Source: Candidatus Babeliales bacterium
GTDB lineage: Bacteria > Babelota > Babeliae > Babelales > Vermiphilaceae
DNA: 37,903 nt
NCBI GenBank assembly: GCA_020050795.1
Contig: JAGVKD010000018.1
Location: forward strand, 1-37,903
Direction of reading: 5' to 3'
The notes under the pieces were generated by a model. The model did no database searches. It was given only the letters and a program-made list of their open reading frames with translations, and was not told where the DNA came from. Numbering within the stretch: position 1 is the stretch's first letter; each line of letters begins with the position of its first letter. The translations under genes were made by a program, and so were the position numbers. This document shows positions 7,462 to 16,244 of this stretch, piece after piece.

Positions 7462-8646
7462 TTATGGAGCAGGAGCAGGCGCAGGTGTGCGAAACTCTTG
7501 AATGGCCTTATCGAGTTCTTGTGCCCATCTTTCTGTTTTGTATTTGTTTAGTAAGCCATCTTTGCTACGGCCATTTTTGTAGATACTCTGTTCAACATCG
7601 TACACGCTACCTGATTGCATTCCTTTGCCACCAAAGAACAATCGATCCATGCCTTTAGCATCCGCCCAATTAGCTGTCATTTCTTTATCCGCTCCAAGAC
7701 GAGCACCAATCAGATGGAAACTTGCAATCGCAATTGTTCTCATTAATTCTAGATCAGCTTCCATTTGATCCCATACTGCATTTTGATAATTTGGCCAAGG
7801 ATTATTACGAGCTTTGGCTTTCCAATCTGCTTGGAACATTTTCCAAAGAATTTGTTCTGCGCGTAAAATTTCTATGAGAGCTGAATCGTGATACATATCG
7901 GTGCTAATCATCAGGGCTGCGCTACTAGGGTCAATACTCGTTAGGGCTGAACGTAGATTGATAGTAGTTGCAGGGTCCGCAGCAATAGCAATATCGGCTG
8001 CTTTTTTGAATGGGTTATAAATTTCAGGGGTTACATCCTTAACTTCAAAGAGTTTAGAAACTTCTGTGAAAAATAACTCTTTGCCAGCATCAAATGCTGC
8101 TTTGATTGCATCGAGAGATTCCTGAGAAGCAGCGGGATCTGTTTTTGCTGCACGCAACTCAATTACTCTCGCAATTTTTTCTGCAAAATCTTGATAACTA
8201 CCTTTTGCTAAAGATTGCCAGCCTGCTTTATCAAAGCGAGCGTCAGAATTGTTTGATGCTTTTGTAAAATCAGCTTGTGGTGCATCAGCTACTAGCTTGT
8301 CGGCGATGTTTTTGGCTTGATTGAAGGTATGAAGGGCGGCTGATTTTTCAGCTTGTTTTGCAGCAGTTTTACTAACGGTAAACTTAACAGGTTTCGCTAC
8401 ATAGGCAGCGGGAGCTGCAGGAGCCTTTGTGCGTTGCATGGTTAAAGCTTTATCTTGATAATGTTTTTTGTTTGCACCTTCAGGAAGTTCGCTGATGAGT
8501 CGATTAACTTCTACAAAGTTGGGAGACTTTTTATTCAGCTCTCTTTGAACAGCCGCTTCTTTTTTTACCATCGCAAAGAGATTTGGTTGCAATAAGCAAA
8601 CCAAACCGAGGATGAGTAATATTTGTTTTTTCACAGAAATATTCAT
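7462..8646 (-). CDS. Exported helical protein with KEAAVxREL N-terminal module (paralog)
   Basis: Unknown family, 394 residues from ATG 8646; AAGGAG precedes it, and an upstream in-frame Met at 8685 has no such site. Signal peptide MNISVKKQILLILGLVCLLQPNLFA, then MVKKEAAVQRELNK...LISELPEGAN...YQDK, matching the neighbour's N-terminal module position for position. The rest is Ala-rich and helical. The C terminus is a short Pro-Ala tail (TPAPAPAP). The shared module with divergent bodies suggests duplication followed by divergence or domain shuffling. Confidence 0.8.
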   Translation of the reverse strand: MNISVKKQILLILGLVCLLQPNLFAMVKKEAAVQRELNKKSPNFVEVNRLISELPEGANKKHYQDKALTMQRTKAPAAPAAYVAKPVKFTVSKTAAKQAEKSAALHTFNQAKNIADKLVADAPQADFTKASNNSDARFDKAGWQSLAKGSYQDFAEKIARVIELRAAKTDPAASQESLDAIKAAFDAGKELFFTEVSKLFEVKDVTPEIYNPFKKAADIAIAADPATTINLRSALTSIDPSSAALMISTDMYHDSALIEILRAEQILWKMFQADWKAKARNNPWPNYQNAVWDQMEADLELMRTIAIASFHLIGARLGADKEMTANWADAKGMDRLFFGGKGMQSGSVYDVEQSIYKNGRSKDGLLNKYKTERWAQELDKAIQEFRTPAPAPAP

Positions 8647-8722
8647 GAGAACTCCTTTTTGATAAAATAGTAACTTTTTGCACACTAGCGTATGGTTCGA
8701 AAAATCTCAAGTATTCATCTAT

Positions 8723-8761
8723 TAATAAAAGCGTCAGTTTTTCAACCGACGCTTTTATTAC
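8723..8761 (-). terminator. Terminator of the 8786 gene
   Basis: Stem TAATAAAAGCGTC/GACGCTTTTATTA with an inner GTT/AAC extension, directly downstream of the minus-strand gene ending at 8786. Confidence 0.8.
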
Positions 8762-8785
8762 TTTACGTTTGCAAATTAGAATCCC

Positions 8786-10345
8786 TTAGAAAGAGAATCC
8801 AACTTTGCCCCATCCTGTCCAACGATCAACCATGCCGTTTGTGCCTCTGCTGACTTCATATGATGCACCAACGCTGAAGATCACTGGATATTCACGTTCG
8901 TCCCATCTCCAGCCAAGAGTCCCATAGAGCATGTTTGAAATGCCTGCAGGTGCTGCTGCTGAAGTAAGATCGATATCTGCGTCAGTGATAACGCTGTTTT
9001 CATATTCTGCGAGTGGTACATCGAGTGCTGCGAGGTTCAAGCGTCTGCTTGCAGTGATGTCACGGTCTGGGTTTGTTTGTCCTAAACCACGGATAGATTT
9101 TATTGCTGTATCATTATGCAAGTCACATGCGAGCGTTACACATTCAGCTTGGCGAGCATAGAGGTTATAACCAAGTTCCCCTTGGAATTTTCCAGATGTG
9201 TATACCAATGCGGTGTTGAAATCATGCGACCATCCTGGAGTCACTTCAGCTCCCAAAGTGAACACGTTCACACCAGGAGTTGAAAGGTTGATATCAAGGG
9301 GTGCAGGTGCGAGTGAAGCTTCGGTTGCCTGTGCTTCGTTGATATACACAGGAAGGTAGCGGCTCCATGGTTTGCAGAAAAGATCAAAGCAGCGACACAT
9401 TGTTTTTGAGAAAAGATATTGTGTGTGGTTTGCCACTTCAAAACGTAATGTGCGATCTTTTTCTTCATCGCCCCATACTTGTGCGCCGAATGCACCACCG
9501 AACATGATACCCCAATGTTTGCCAAAACCGATGGTTGGTGAGAATAGGTATTTGCCATCAGCTTGTCTGCCAGCTGGCGCTAACACACCAATGTATGATT
9601 CAATGTGGCATGGATCACAATCAAGCCATTCATAACCAAGTTTAACTTCTATATCAGCAACGCCAGATTCGGTCATGCTGCCGCATCCGATTCTGCAGCT
9701 GTTCCAATCTGATTGGTTCAATGCTTCTCTCATGTTTGCAACAACAACGGTGTTTTGAGTCGCATCGGCACCGCCACCATCATTGATCACGCTTTCTGTG
9801 AGATTCATGTTGTTAGTCACACGTTCGATAGGAATCGAAATGCTTGCCCAGAATCCTCGGCCTTTTTCTTCATTTCTGCAGAAGCCTTTGCGTGCGTGGA
9901 TACCAAAACCAAACACTGATTGTTTAGGACAAATATTGATCAAACTTTCAAATTCGCCATTTTGTGTGAAGATGTTGAAGTTTTCTGCTAACAGGTCAGC
10001 ATCCACAAGCTGTGTTGTTGCATCGAATGCTGTTGTAGAAGATGCTACACGAAGTTGTGTTTTGCAGAATGGGAAGAAGTAGCGAGCGAGATCGTGGCTA
10101 TTGGTTGATTTGCTACCAAAAAGAACAAATTGGATTGCGCCATGTTTGCCATCTTCGCGTGCGTTCATACGGTCGCTTCGGAATGCTGAAACAAGCTCTG
10201 GTGATGCTGATTGAAAGTGCGGACGAACTGCTAGATACGTTTTGCTTGTCGCTTCACAGTCGCAGCTATCGTAACAGAGAGCCGCATTGAGTGCCACAGT
10301 CGATAACAAGAGTACCGCTGCGAACAATTTTTGATTCCACTTCAT
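8786..10345 (-). CDS. Cys-rich outer-membrane beta-barrel-like protein (paralog A)
   Basis: 519 residues, not assignable to a named family. Signal peptide MKWNQKLFAAVLLLSTVALNA. The mature start has a Cys cluster (CYDSCDCE) followed by TSKTYLAVRPHF. The body alternates short beta-like segments with aromatic residues (KLGYEWLD, GELGYNLYARQAE, YGTLGWRWDE). It ends GKVGFSF, a terminal-Phe beta-signal like those recognised by the BAM complex. Cys residues recur throughout, many conserved in paralog B: PFCK, CGS, PCH(I/L)ESYIG, CFDLFCKPWSR, AECV. AAAGGGATGG precedes the ATG. Likely an abundant porin-like or structural outer-membrane protein; the Cys content hints at disulfide cross-linking. B lies immediately upstream; a third copy is at 22652. 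Confidence 0.8.
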   Translation of the reverse strand: MKWNQKLFAAVLLLSTVALNAALCYDSCDCEATSKTYLAVRPHFQSASPELVSAFRSDRMNAREDGKHGAIQFVLFGSKSTNSHDLARYFFPFCKTQLRVASSTTAFDATTQLVDADLLAENFNIFTQNGEFESLINICPKQSVFGFGIHARKGFCRNEEKGRGFWASISIPIERVTNNMNLTESVINDGGGADATQNTVVVANMREALNQSDWNSCRIGCGSMTESGVADIEVKLGYEWLDCDPCHIESYIGVLAPAGRQADGKYLFSPTIGFGKHWGIMFGGAFGAQVWGDEEKDRTLRFEVANHTQYLFSKTMCRCFDLFCKPWSRYLPVYINEAQATEASLAPAPLDINLSTPGVNVFTLGAEVTPGWSHDFNTALVYTSGKFQGELGYNLYARQAECVTLACDLHNDTAIKSIRGLGQTNPDRDITASRRLNLAALDVPLAEYENSVITDADIDLTSAAAPAGISNMLYGTLGWRWDEREYPVIFSVGASYEVSRGTNGMVDRWTGWGKVGFSF

Positions 10346-10405
10346 CTACCATCCCTTTCTATGGAGGGTGAAACATTTTCGACACTTTCTACTACTGGTT
10401 TCTAT

Positions 10406-10435
10406 ACCTATCATTTTATAGAAGTGCCCGTCAAG
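10406..10435 (-). promoter_or_regulatory. Candidate promoter of the 8786 gene
   Basis: TTGACG -35 (minus strand, 10430-10435) with a loose -10 (GATAGG/TAGGTA) 17-19 bases on. The paralog's upstream region also opens with TTGACG, contains GGCACT, and has GATAG at the same place. Confidence 0.4.
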
Positions 10436-10443
10436 AATTTAAA

Positions 10444-10482
10444 ATGGCAGTCGGTGTTTTTATTTTTACACCGACTGCCATA
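10444..10482 (-). terminator. Terminator of the 10508 gene
   Basis: Perfect 14-bp stem ATGGCAGTCGGTGT/ACACCGACTGCCAT with a 10-base loop, followed on the minus strand by a short T-rich stretch. Confidence 0.8.
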
Positions 10483-10507
10483 AAAATTTCAGACTAGATT
10501 GTTTCGC

Positions 10508-12094
10508 TTAGATTGACCAACCAGCTTTTGCCCATGCAGCCCAGCGATTAGCAATACCGTTTGTTGATTTGCCCCATTCATAGAGCCCGCCGAAGTTGAT
10601 AAAGAATGGACGTTCATAATCATCCCATCTCCAGCCGAAGCTACCATACAAGGTGTTTGAGATCCCAGCAGGAGCTGCCGCAGAAGCGAGATTAATATCG
10701 TCTTCAGTAATACGGCTATCATCATATTGGCTGAGTGGAATATCAAGAGTTGTAAGATTCAAGCGTCTGTCGCCGGTGATATCACGAGTTGGATTGGTGA
10801 TACCATTGCCAGCAATGGATTTGATTGCAGGATCAATTGGGAAGCTGGAAGCTAGATTCACACATTCTGATTGGCGACTATACAAATTATAACCCAGTTC
10901 AGCCTGGAATTTGTTTGATGTGAAAATGAACGATGTCAGCGTGTTGTGTGAGAATCCGGGAGTTACCGATGCATTCAGAGTCAGTAAGTTAATGCCAGGA
11001 GTTGCATTATTGAGTCTCAGGTTAGCAGTCAGAAGGTTTGCCGATTCGGTTGCTTGTTCTTCATCTGCGTAGAGCTGAATGAAGCGGCTCCATGGTTTGC
11101 AGTTCAAATCAAATGAGCGGCATTGTGTGTTTTCAAAAAGATAAAGCGTGTGGTTTGCAACATCCATGCGAATGTTGTTTTCACCACTTTCGCTTTCCCA
11201 TATTACTGCACTGAACTCGCCACCAAACATTACACCAAAATGTTGTCCGTGCCCAACCACAGGTGCCCACATGTAGCAATTTTCACCTTTTTTACCAGTC
11301 GGCGCTAAAAAGCCGATGTATGATTCAAGGTGGCATGGTTCATGGTCAAGCCATTCATAGCCAAGTTTTAATTCCATATCGGCGATGCCAGTGCGACTTA
11401 TGCTTCCGCATGGAACTTTTGAAAATTTCCAATCAGATTGAACAAATGCCTCAGTCATATTGCCAACAACATTGAAAGCCGATATTGGATTGGGACCGGT
11501 GAGGGAAGTTGATGTATTGGCACCGTTACCATCGACGATGATCGTTTCATGCAGACCCATGGTGTTGGTCACGCGTTCGACAGGCAATGTTGCGCTGATC
11601 CAGCAACCTCTGCCACGCTCTTCATCACGCCAGAAGCTTTTGCGTCCATGAAATGCAAAACCTAAAACAGATTGCTGAGGCTTGAAGCAAATGACACTAT
11701 GAAATTGTCCGGTTTTTGTGAAAATGTTGAAGTTTTCTGCCATAACATCGGTTTCTACAAGTTGCGTGGTCGCATTGAAAGCCGTTGCTTGTGATGCAAC
11801 GGTGATGAACGATTTGCAGAATGGACCGAAGTAGCGCGCAAGTTTTTCAGGATTAGTTGTTTTGCTACCATAGACGACGAACTGACCTGCAGCGCGATGC
11901 CCTTCATGGCAGGCATGCAGGCGCTCTGCTCGAAATGCGGCACGTTGTATTGGAGAGTGTGATTCAAATAATGGGCGAACGGCAAGATGAGACTTGCTGG
12001 TCGATTCACAGTCGCAGCTATCTAAGCATGGGATTGCCAGAGCTTTGAGTGAAACGAGTGCGAGAAGAATCGCATATTTGACAGATTGCTTCAT
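10508..12094 (-). CDS. Cys-rich outer-membrane beta-barrel-like protein (paralog B)
   Basis: 528 residues, clearly paralogous to the protein at 8786-10345 along its whole length. Signal peptide MKQSVKYAILLALVSLKALA, then CLDSCDCESTSKSHLAVRP. Shared blocks: MAENFNIFT, EERGRGCWISATLPVERVTN, ADMELKLGYEWLD, PCHLESYIGFLAPTG, NCKPWSRF, QAELGYNLYSRQSECV, YGSFGWRWDD. It ends in Ile (KAGWSI) rather than Phe, a variant but still hydrophobic beta-signal. AAAGGAT precedes the ATG. It has its own promoter-like region and a strong terminator, so the two copies appear to be separate transcription units. Predicted outer-membrane location; substrate or function unknown. Confidence 0.8.
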   Translation of the reverse strand: MKQSVKYAILLALVSLKALAIPCLDSCDCESTSKSHLAVRPLFESHSPIQRAAFRAERLHACHEGHRAAGQFVVYGSKTTNPEKLARYFGPFCKSFITVASQATAFNATTQLVETDVMAENFNIFTKTGQFHSVICFKPQQSVLGFAFHGRKSFWRDEERGRGCWISATLPVERVTNTMGLHETIIVDGNGANTSTSLTGPNPISAFNVVGNMTEAFVQSDWKFSKVPCGSISRTGIADMELKLGYEWLDHEPCHLESYIGFLAPTGKKGENCYMWAPVVGHGQHFGVMFGGEFSAVIWESESGENNIRMDVANHTLYLFENTQCRSFDLNCKPWSRFIQLYADEEQATESANLLTANLRLNNATPGINLLTLNASVTPGFSHNTLTSFIFTSNKFQAELGYNLYSRQSECVNLASSFPIDPAIKSIAGNGITNPTRDITGDRRLNLTTLDIPLSQYDDSRITEDDINLASAAAPAGISNTLYGSFGWRWDDYERPFFINFGGLYEWGKSTNGIANRWAAWAKAGWSI

Positions 12095-12146
12095 TTCTAT
12101 CCTTTCTTTGGGGAAATTAATATATTTAAAAACATATCGCTCTCAA

Positions 12147-12175
12147 GGTCTATCAGGAGTGCCAGAATTCGTCAA
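12147..12175 (-). promoter_or_regulatory. Candidate promoter of the 10508 gene
   Basis: Minus strand TTGACG (12170-12175), a 17-base spacer and TAGACC (12147-12152). The -35 is good and the -10 weak. Similar in arrangement to the promoter region of paralog A. Confidence 0.45.
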
Positions 12176-12212
12176 CTACTAAGTGAGCGCTTTTTCGCCT
12201 TGGATCTGGTTG

Positions 12213-12221
12213 TGGTACACT
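12213..12221 (+). promoter_or_regulatory. Extended -10 promoter of hisS
   Basis: TGGTACACT, an extended -10 with TG one base before TACACT. No strong -35 is visible. Transcription would start near 12228, so the ATG at 12228 is unlikely to be the start codon and ATG 12264 is preferred. Confidence 0.5.
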
Positions 12222-12263
12222 AAGTAAATGATTGAAAAGCTTATAAGCTACGCAAGGGTTTCT

Positions 12264-13520
12264 ATGATTTCGCGCATAAAAGGTACGCAAGATTTTTTGG
12301 ATCTATCTTTTTACAACTTCATTATCGATCAAGCCAAAGATCATTTTGGTGCGTACCATTTTGATGAAATTTCAACTCCCATTTTGGAACCAGTAGAACT
12401 TTTCCAACGCTCACTCGGTGAGCATACCGATGTGATCACTAAAGAAATGTTCATCATCCAAGAACATGCTGAAAGGTCAGAAGCGATTTGCCTGCGCCCA
12501 GAAGCAACCGCATCAACCATGCGTGCGTTTGTGGAAAATGGTGTTCAAGTCACTCCATGGAAAGTTTTTTCTCATGGATCTATGTTTCGCTATGAGCGGC
12601 CCCAAAAAGGGCGCTACCGTGAGTTCCACCAGATCAATATCGAAATTATTGGCGCACAATCTGTTTCGCACGATGTGCACCTGATCACGATGCTCGAACG
12701 CTTTTTTGCAGAAAAATTGCACCTCGATACTTTCGCCCTTGCGATCAACTATCTTGGTTGTGCCAACGATCGTCCTGCGTATCGCGAAAAGCTCTATGCA
12801 TTTCTAACAAGCAAAAAAGCAGAAGGCATTTGCGAAAATTGCCAAGTTCGGCGTGAAAAAAATATCATGCGTGTTTTTGATTGCAAGAACCCCAAGTGCC
12901 AAGAAATTTATCTCAAGGCACCAAAAATTATTGAGCACATGTGCCAGACTTGTAATCAAGAATGGCAATCACTACAAGATCAGCTCCAACTGCTTTCAGT
13001 TTCGTTTGTGGTTCGCACCAACTTGGTACGCGGTTTGGATTATTACAACAAAACAGTCTTTGAGTTTGTGAGCAATGATCTAGGCGCGCAAAATGCTTTC
13101 TGTGGCGGCGGTCGCTATGATTCGCTTGCCAAAGAAATTGGTGCCAAGCAGGATTGTCCTTCAATCGGTGCGGCGATAGGAATTGAGCGCTTGATGCTTT
13201 TGCTTGAAAATAAAAAAGCTCAACTTTCCATCGCGCAACCAAAAGCGTTGCATGTGGTGATGCCAATGGGCGCTGCGCAGCACACACTCGCATTAATGAT
13301 TGCAGACACACTGCTCGCTGCAGGATTGTGCACCGATGTGTTGCTCGAACAAGATTCAGTCAAAAGTATGATGCGCCAGGCAAATCGCATGGGCGCAGCC
13401 TACACACTCGTGATTGGTGATTCTGAACAGCAAGAAAAAACCGTGACCATAAAAAATATGATCACGGGGACTCAGGAAACTATCAAGCAAATTGAACTGG
13501 TGAATTATCTCAAGCGTTAA
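12264..13520 (+). CDS. hisS: Histidyl-tRNA synthetase
   Basis: Class II aminoacyl-tRNA synthetase that charges tRNA-His in the cytoplasm. From ATG 12264 the protein has 418 residues and opens with MISRIKGTQDF, the usual start; AAGGG lies upstream. Motif 2 is visible as FRYERPQKGRYREFHQ. The two histidine-binding signatures are LVRGLDYY and GGGRYDSL. Motif 3 is IGAAIGIERL. The CxxC pairs around CENCQVRR and CKNPKCQ match the insert found in many bacterial HisRS. A C-terminal anticodon-binding domain follows. Its stop overlaps the convergent gene's stop by four bases. Confidence 0.97.
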   Translation: MISRIKGTQDFLDLSFYNFIIDQAKDHFGAYHFDEISTPILEPVELFQRSLGEHTDVITKEMFIIQEHAERSEAICLRPEATASTMRAFVENGVQVTPWKVFSHGSMFRYERPQKGRYREFHQINIEIIGAQSVSHDVHLITMLERFFAEKLHLDTFALAINYLGCANDRPAYREKLYAFLTSKKAEGICENCQVRREKNIMRVFDCKNPKCQEIYLKAPKIIEHMCQTCNQEWQSLQDQLQLLSVSFVVRTNLVRGLDYYNKTVFEFVSNDLGAQNAFCGGGRYDSLAKEIGAKQDCPSIGAAIGIERLMLLLENKKAQLSIAQPKALHVVMPMGAAQHTLALMIADTLLAAGLCTDVLLEQDSVKSMMRQANRMGAAYTLVIGDSEQQEKTVTIKNMITGTQETIKQIELVNYLKR

Positions 13521-14605
13521 TTCTGGTGGCCCAAATTCTCGAGCGCACATCTCCCTAGATGCATGAGATGATCTTTGATCCAAAGTCGTTCATCTGTTGG
13601 GAGCTCATTAAATTCTTTTGCTTCTTTAGCCAGCGGATTATTCAAAAAGTTACTTTTTGCTCTTTGCACTATCGAGAGCGCTACTGTGCTCAATGGTTTC
13701 GGTTCCCACATAGTTATTGTTTCCATTGTTTCGCCGTTATAAGAACAGAATGAACCTGGATGGAAAGCAAAGCTTTTAATTGGGGCTGGTAGACCTAAAG
13801 ATTGGGAATATTCTCCGGTGCTTAAATTTTTGGAGAGAAGAATAGGATTGCGATGCGAATATGCATATCCATAATGTAATGCATTTTTATCATCAAAAGC
13901 GACAACCATTCCGGACAAATTTTCACTACGGGGATTGGGCAATGCCTCTTGATCATAGAGTTTGATCGTGGCAAAATGCTCTGATTCAAGCGTACGGATG
14001 CAAGCGCCACCGGCGGCATCTTCAGCCATGACTGCGAATTGTTCTCCATCTCGACTGTAGGCAATGGACAATATGCCTCCCAGCTTTTTGAGCGAAAGCA
14101 CGATTTCTTCTTCTCCGGTTCTTAGATCGAGAAAAGAAACGCTGCCTTTACACGCACACCCTGCTGCGATGGCAAGTGTTTGTTTCTGAGGACGTTCTGC
14201 AAAACAGACATGTCCATCATTACACAGACCTATGTGGATTGCTCCTTTGGCTCGCTGTGTTTCGACATCCCATAAAGCTACTTCTCGAGTGTTTGCAGAA
14301 TAAATAGATTTGCCATCATTGGAAGGAATAAAGTTATCTATTTCTTGGCTGAGAGACAATGCAGAAAGTTTTGTGATAGAAGTGACATTGGGATTCCACA
14401 CGGTTAATAAAGATTTGCCGTTTTTGAGTGAGTGGCATCCTGCAAGCAATTTTCCATTTGATGAAAAGGCGAGCTTGGTTTTTTTCTTTTCTTGGCCCCA
14501 CTCAATCCCGTCATCAGGAACCAATATATTATGGGTGGGCAACTTCCCTTCCATTGCCCATGCGCTTGATGGGAAAAGAAGCAGTGCGTAGATCATATAC
14601 TTCAT
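13517..14605 (-). CDS. Exported WD40-like beta-propeller protein
   Basis: 362 residues with signal peptide MKYMIYALLLFPSSAWA. The body carries at least five propeller-blade-like repeats: LAFSSNGKLLAGC...LTVWN, IPSNDGKSIYSAN...VALWDVET, VSFLDLRTGEE, IAYSRDGEQFAVM, and SFAFHPGSF...TITMWEP. These resemble WD40/YVTN blades, a protein-interaction scaffold rather than an enzyme. The C-terminal ~50 residues are helical. AAAGGACGG precedes the ATG. It is the last gene of the minus-strand run that begins with the bamD-like gene, and it overlaps hisS tail to tail by four bases. Likely periplasmic or secreted; partner unknown. Confidence 0.8.
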   Translation of the reverse strand: MKYMIYALLLFPSSAWAMEGKLPTHNILVPDDGIEWGQEKKKTKLAFSSNGKLLAGCHSLKNGKSLLTVWNPNVTSITKLSALSLSQEIDNFIPSNDGKSIYSANTREVALWDVETQRAKGAIHIGLCNDGHVCFAERPQKQTLAIAAGCACKGSVSFLDLRTGEEEIVLSLKKLGGILSIAYSRDGEQFAVMAEDAAGGACIRTLESEHFATIKLYDQEALPNPRSENLSGMVVAFDDKNALHYGYAYSHRNPILLSKNLSTGEYSQSLGLPAPIKSFAFHPGSFCSYNGETMETITMWEPKPLSTVALSIVQRAKSNFLNNPLAKEAKEFNELPTDERLWIKDHLMHLGRCALENLGHQN

Positions 14606-14666
14606 AAATCCGTCCTTTGAAAAAAGTTAGAAATTAATTTCTAAAATAATCTAAAATCCTTTTTAT

Positions 14667-15110
14667 CTAAAGCAATGATTGTGGCGCGATTTCTTGCCAC
14701 GCTTGTTCATAAATAGCGAGGGTGCCTTCTTGGAATTCTTCGATTTCATCCTCGGAGAATAATGAGAGCATGCCGGTATTTTGTAACCAAACAATTTTTT
14801 CAACGATTGTTCTGTTCTCTTGCGCTATCTGTGCCACTGTGTCTGCATCACAATTGTTAGAGCGGGCTTGAAAGTGGCGTATGTTATTCTGAGCTTCAAG
14901 CGCACAAAGTTGCAAGTGAACACCCACATACCCCTGTTTTATTTTCGCAAGAGAATCCTCGCTCAAGACATTATTGCCTTGAAGCGCTACAGATTCTCTT
15001 TCCACCAGAGCGCTGAAATCAGCTGTGATGTGCTCTAATGATTCTTGATTCATACCAAAAACAAGAGATGTGCTGCAGAGTGCTGCAATGAGAAGCAATT
15101 GTTTTTTCAC
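14667..15110 (-). CDS. Small exported helical protein (tandem paralog)
   Basis: Unknown family, 147 residues, starting at GTG 15110 with AGGAAAC just upstream. Signal peptide MKKQLLLIAALCSTSLVFG, then a mainly helical domain. The stretch IKQGYVGVHLQLCALEAQ resembles YKQIHLDLCTLYTE in the neighbour at 15127-15582, and both have near-identical signal peptides, so these are probably diverged tandem duplicates. It follows that gene by 16 bases in the same operon. Probably periplasmic. Confidence 0.75.
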   Translation of the reverse strand: MKKQLLLIAALCSTSLVFGMNQESLEHITADFSALVERESVALQGNNVLSEDSLAKIKQGYVGVHLQLCALEAQNNIRHFQARSNNCDADTVAQIAQENRTIVEKIVWLQNTGMLSLFSEDEIEEFQEGTLAIYEQAWQEIAPQSLL

Positions 15111-15126
15111 AGATGTTTCCTGAAAA

Positions 15127-15582
15127 TTATTGAGGTGATGATTCAGAGGGAGCTCTCAATGCATTATTGGCTGGAGCAAAGCAGTATCGTCCAGTCTCGT
15201 CGCGAATCAAGCCGCCATCTTTAGTTGATACGGGCCAGTCTTTTGCATAAAAGACGTCCCGTTGATCTTGAAGAACCAGCTGCTCTTCTGGCGTGAGCGT
15301 TGTCGATAATGCGATATTGTTGAGTGTATAAAGTGCTTTGGCGATTCGTGATTGATCGTAGGCCAATCTTTTTTTTAATCCTTTATTGGGATTTTCTGCA
15401 TCACGTTTCTCTACGTCTTTCTCAATCTCGGTATAGAGAGTGCAAAGATCGAGATGGATTTGCTTGTAGCGCCGCTGAAGATCCTCAAGAGAAGGGGCAC
15501 TATTTTGCTTTGGATTTTGATCATCCATGCCAAAAATAGTTGGAGCACTGCAGAGCATTGCAATGATAAGAAGTTTTTTCAT
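15127..15582 (-). CDS. Small exported helical protein (tandem paralog)
   Basis: Unknown family, 151 residues. Signal peptide MKKLLIIAMLCSAPTIFG, then a charged helical domain with HLDLCTLYTEIEKDVEKRD and a short C-terminal part DETGRYCFAP. The ribosome site is weak (GAGTGA), and the gene starts 11 bases after the cdsA stop, suggesting co-translation. It shares its signal peptide and one helical block with the 14667-15110 product. Confidence 0.75.
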   Translation of the reverse strand: MKKLLIIAMLCSAPTIFGMDDQNPKQNSAPSLEDLQRRYKQIHLDLCTLYTEIEKDVEKRDAENPNKGLKKRLAYDQSRIAKALYTLNNIALSTTLTPEEQLVLQDQRDVFYAKDWPVSTKDGGLIRDETGRYCFAPANNALRAPSESSPQ

Positions 15583-15593
15583 AGGTGTTCACT

Positions 15594-16244
15594 CTAAAAT
15601 AGTTTTATTAAATAATTTCTGAATAAAAAGAAAAAAAATACGGCAAATAAAAATCCATCAAAGCGATCTAAAAATCCGCCATGACCGGGTAAAATATCGC
15701 CAGAATCTTTGACGCGCGCCATGCGCTTGAGCCATGATTCAAACAAGTCCCCCAGCAGGCCGAGTGTGCATATAATGAGTGTGAATCCCAAGATGAACCA
15801 CCATGGTTTGAGTGATTCCATTTCCCAGAGAACCCACAGCACACCGATGCATGCAAAAATATAACCACCAATAAATCCTTCCCAGCTTTTGTGTGGACTA
15901 ATTGATGGGATAATTAAATGTCTGCCAATCAAACTGCCTATAATATATGATCCGGTATCCAAGCTTGAGATGATAATAAAGAGAAGAAACAGCAGGCTGC
16001 GATATTCAGTGTAGTGATTCAAATAGATGAGCATCGCAAAAGGGACAATCGGATACCAGGGCAGAATGAGCCACGCGCGGCGGCTATAGACCGGAAATAA
16101 TTTTTTGAGTTCGAATGCGATAATGTAAATTAAGATGCCAATGAGGATGCCCGTAAAAACAAACGGGGGAGCATAGATGAATGCAAGCCAAAAAAAAGCA
16201 CCCAGTGCGAGTGCGGTTCCAGTGCGTGTGAATAAATTTTTCAT
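15594..16244 (-). CDS. cdsA: Phosphatidate cytidylyltransferase (CDP-diglyceride synthase)
   Basis: Makes CDP-diacylglycerol from phosphatidic acid and CTP in the inner membrane, the branch point of phospholipid synthesis. It has 216 residues with about six hydrophobic segments. The C-terminal signature matches the CdsA pattern (S-x-L-K-R-x4-K-D-S-G...PGHGG-x2-DR-x-D). SPHKSWEGFIGG is a second conserved block. The start ATG 16244 overlaps the yraN stop as ATGA, a translational coupling; a longer frame to 16280 would lie inside yraN. It is shorter than E. coli CdsA, consistent with loss of N-terminal helices. A homolog of unknown specificity is possible but less likely. Confidence 0.93.
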   Translation of the reverse strand: MKNLFTRTGTALALGAFFWLAFIYAPPFVFTGILIGILIYIIAFELKKLFPVYSRRAWLILPWYPIVPFAMLIYLNHYTEYRSLLFLLFIIISSLDTGSYIIGSLIGRHLIIPSISPHKSWEGFIGGYIFACIGVLWVLWEMESLKPWWFILGFTLIICTLGLLGDLFESWLKRMARVKDSGDILPGHGGFLDRFDGFLFAVFFFFLFRNYLIKLF

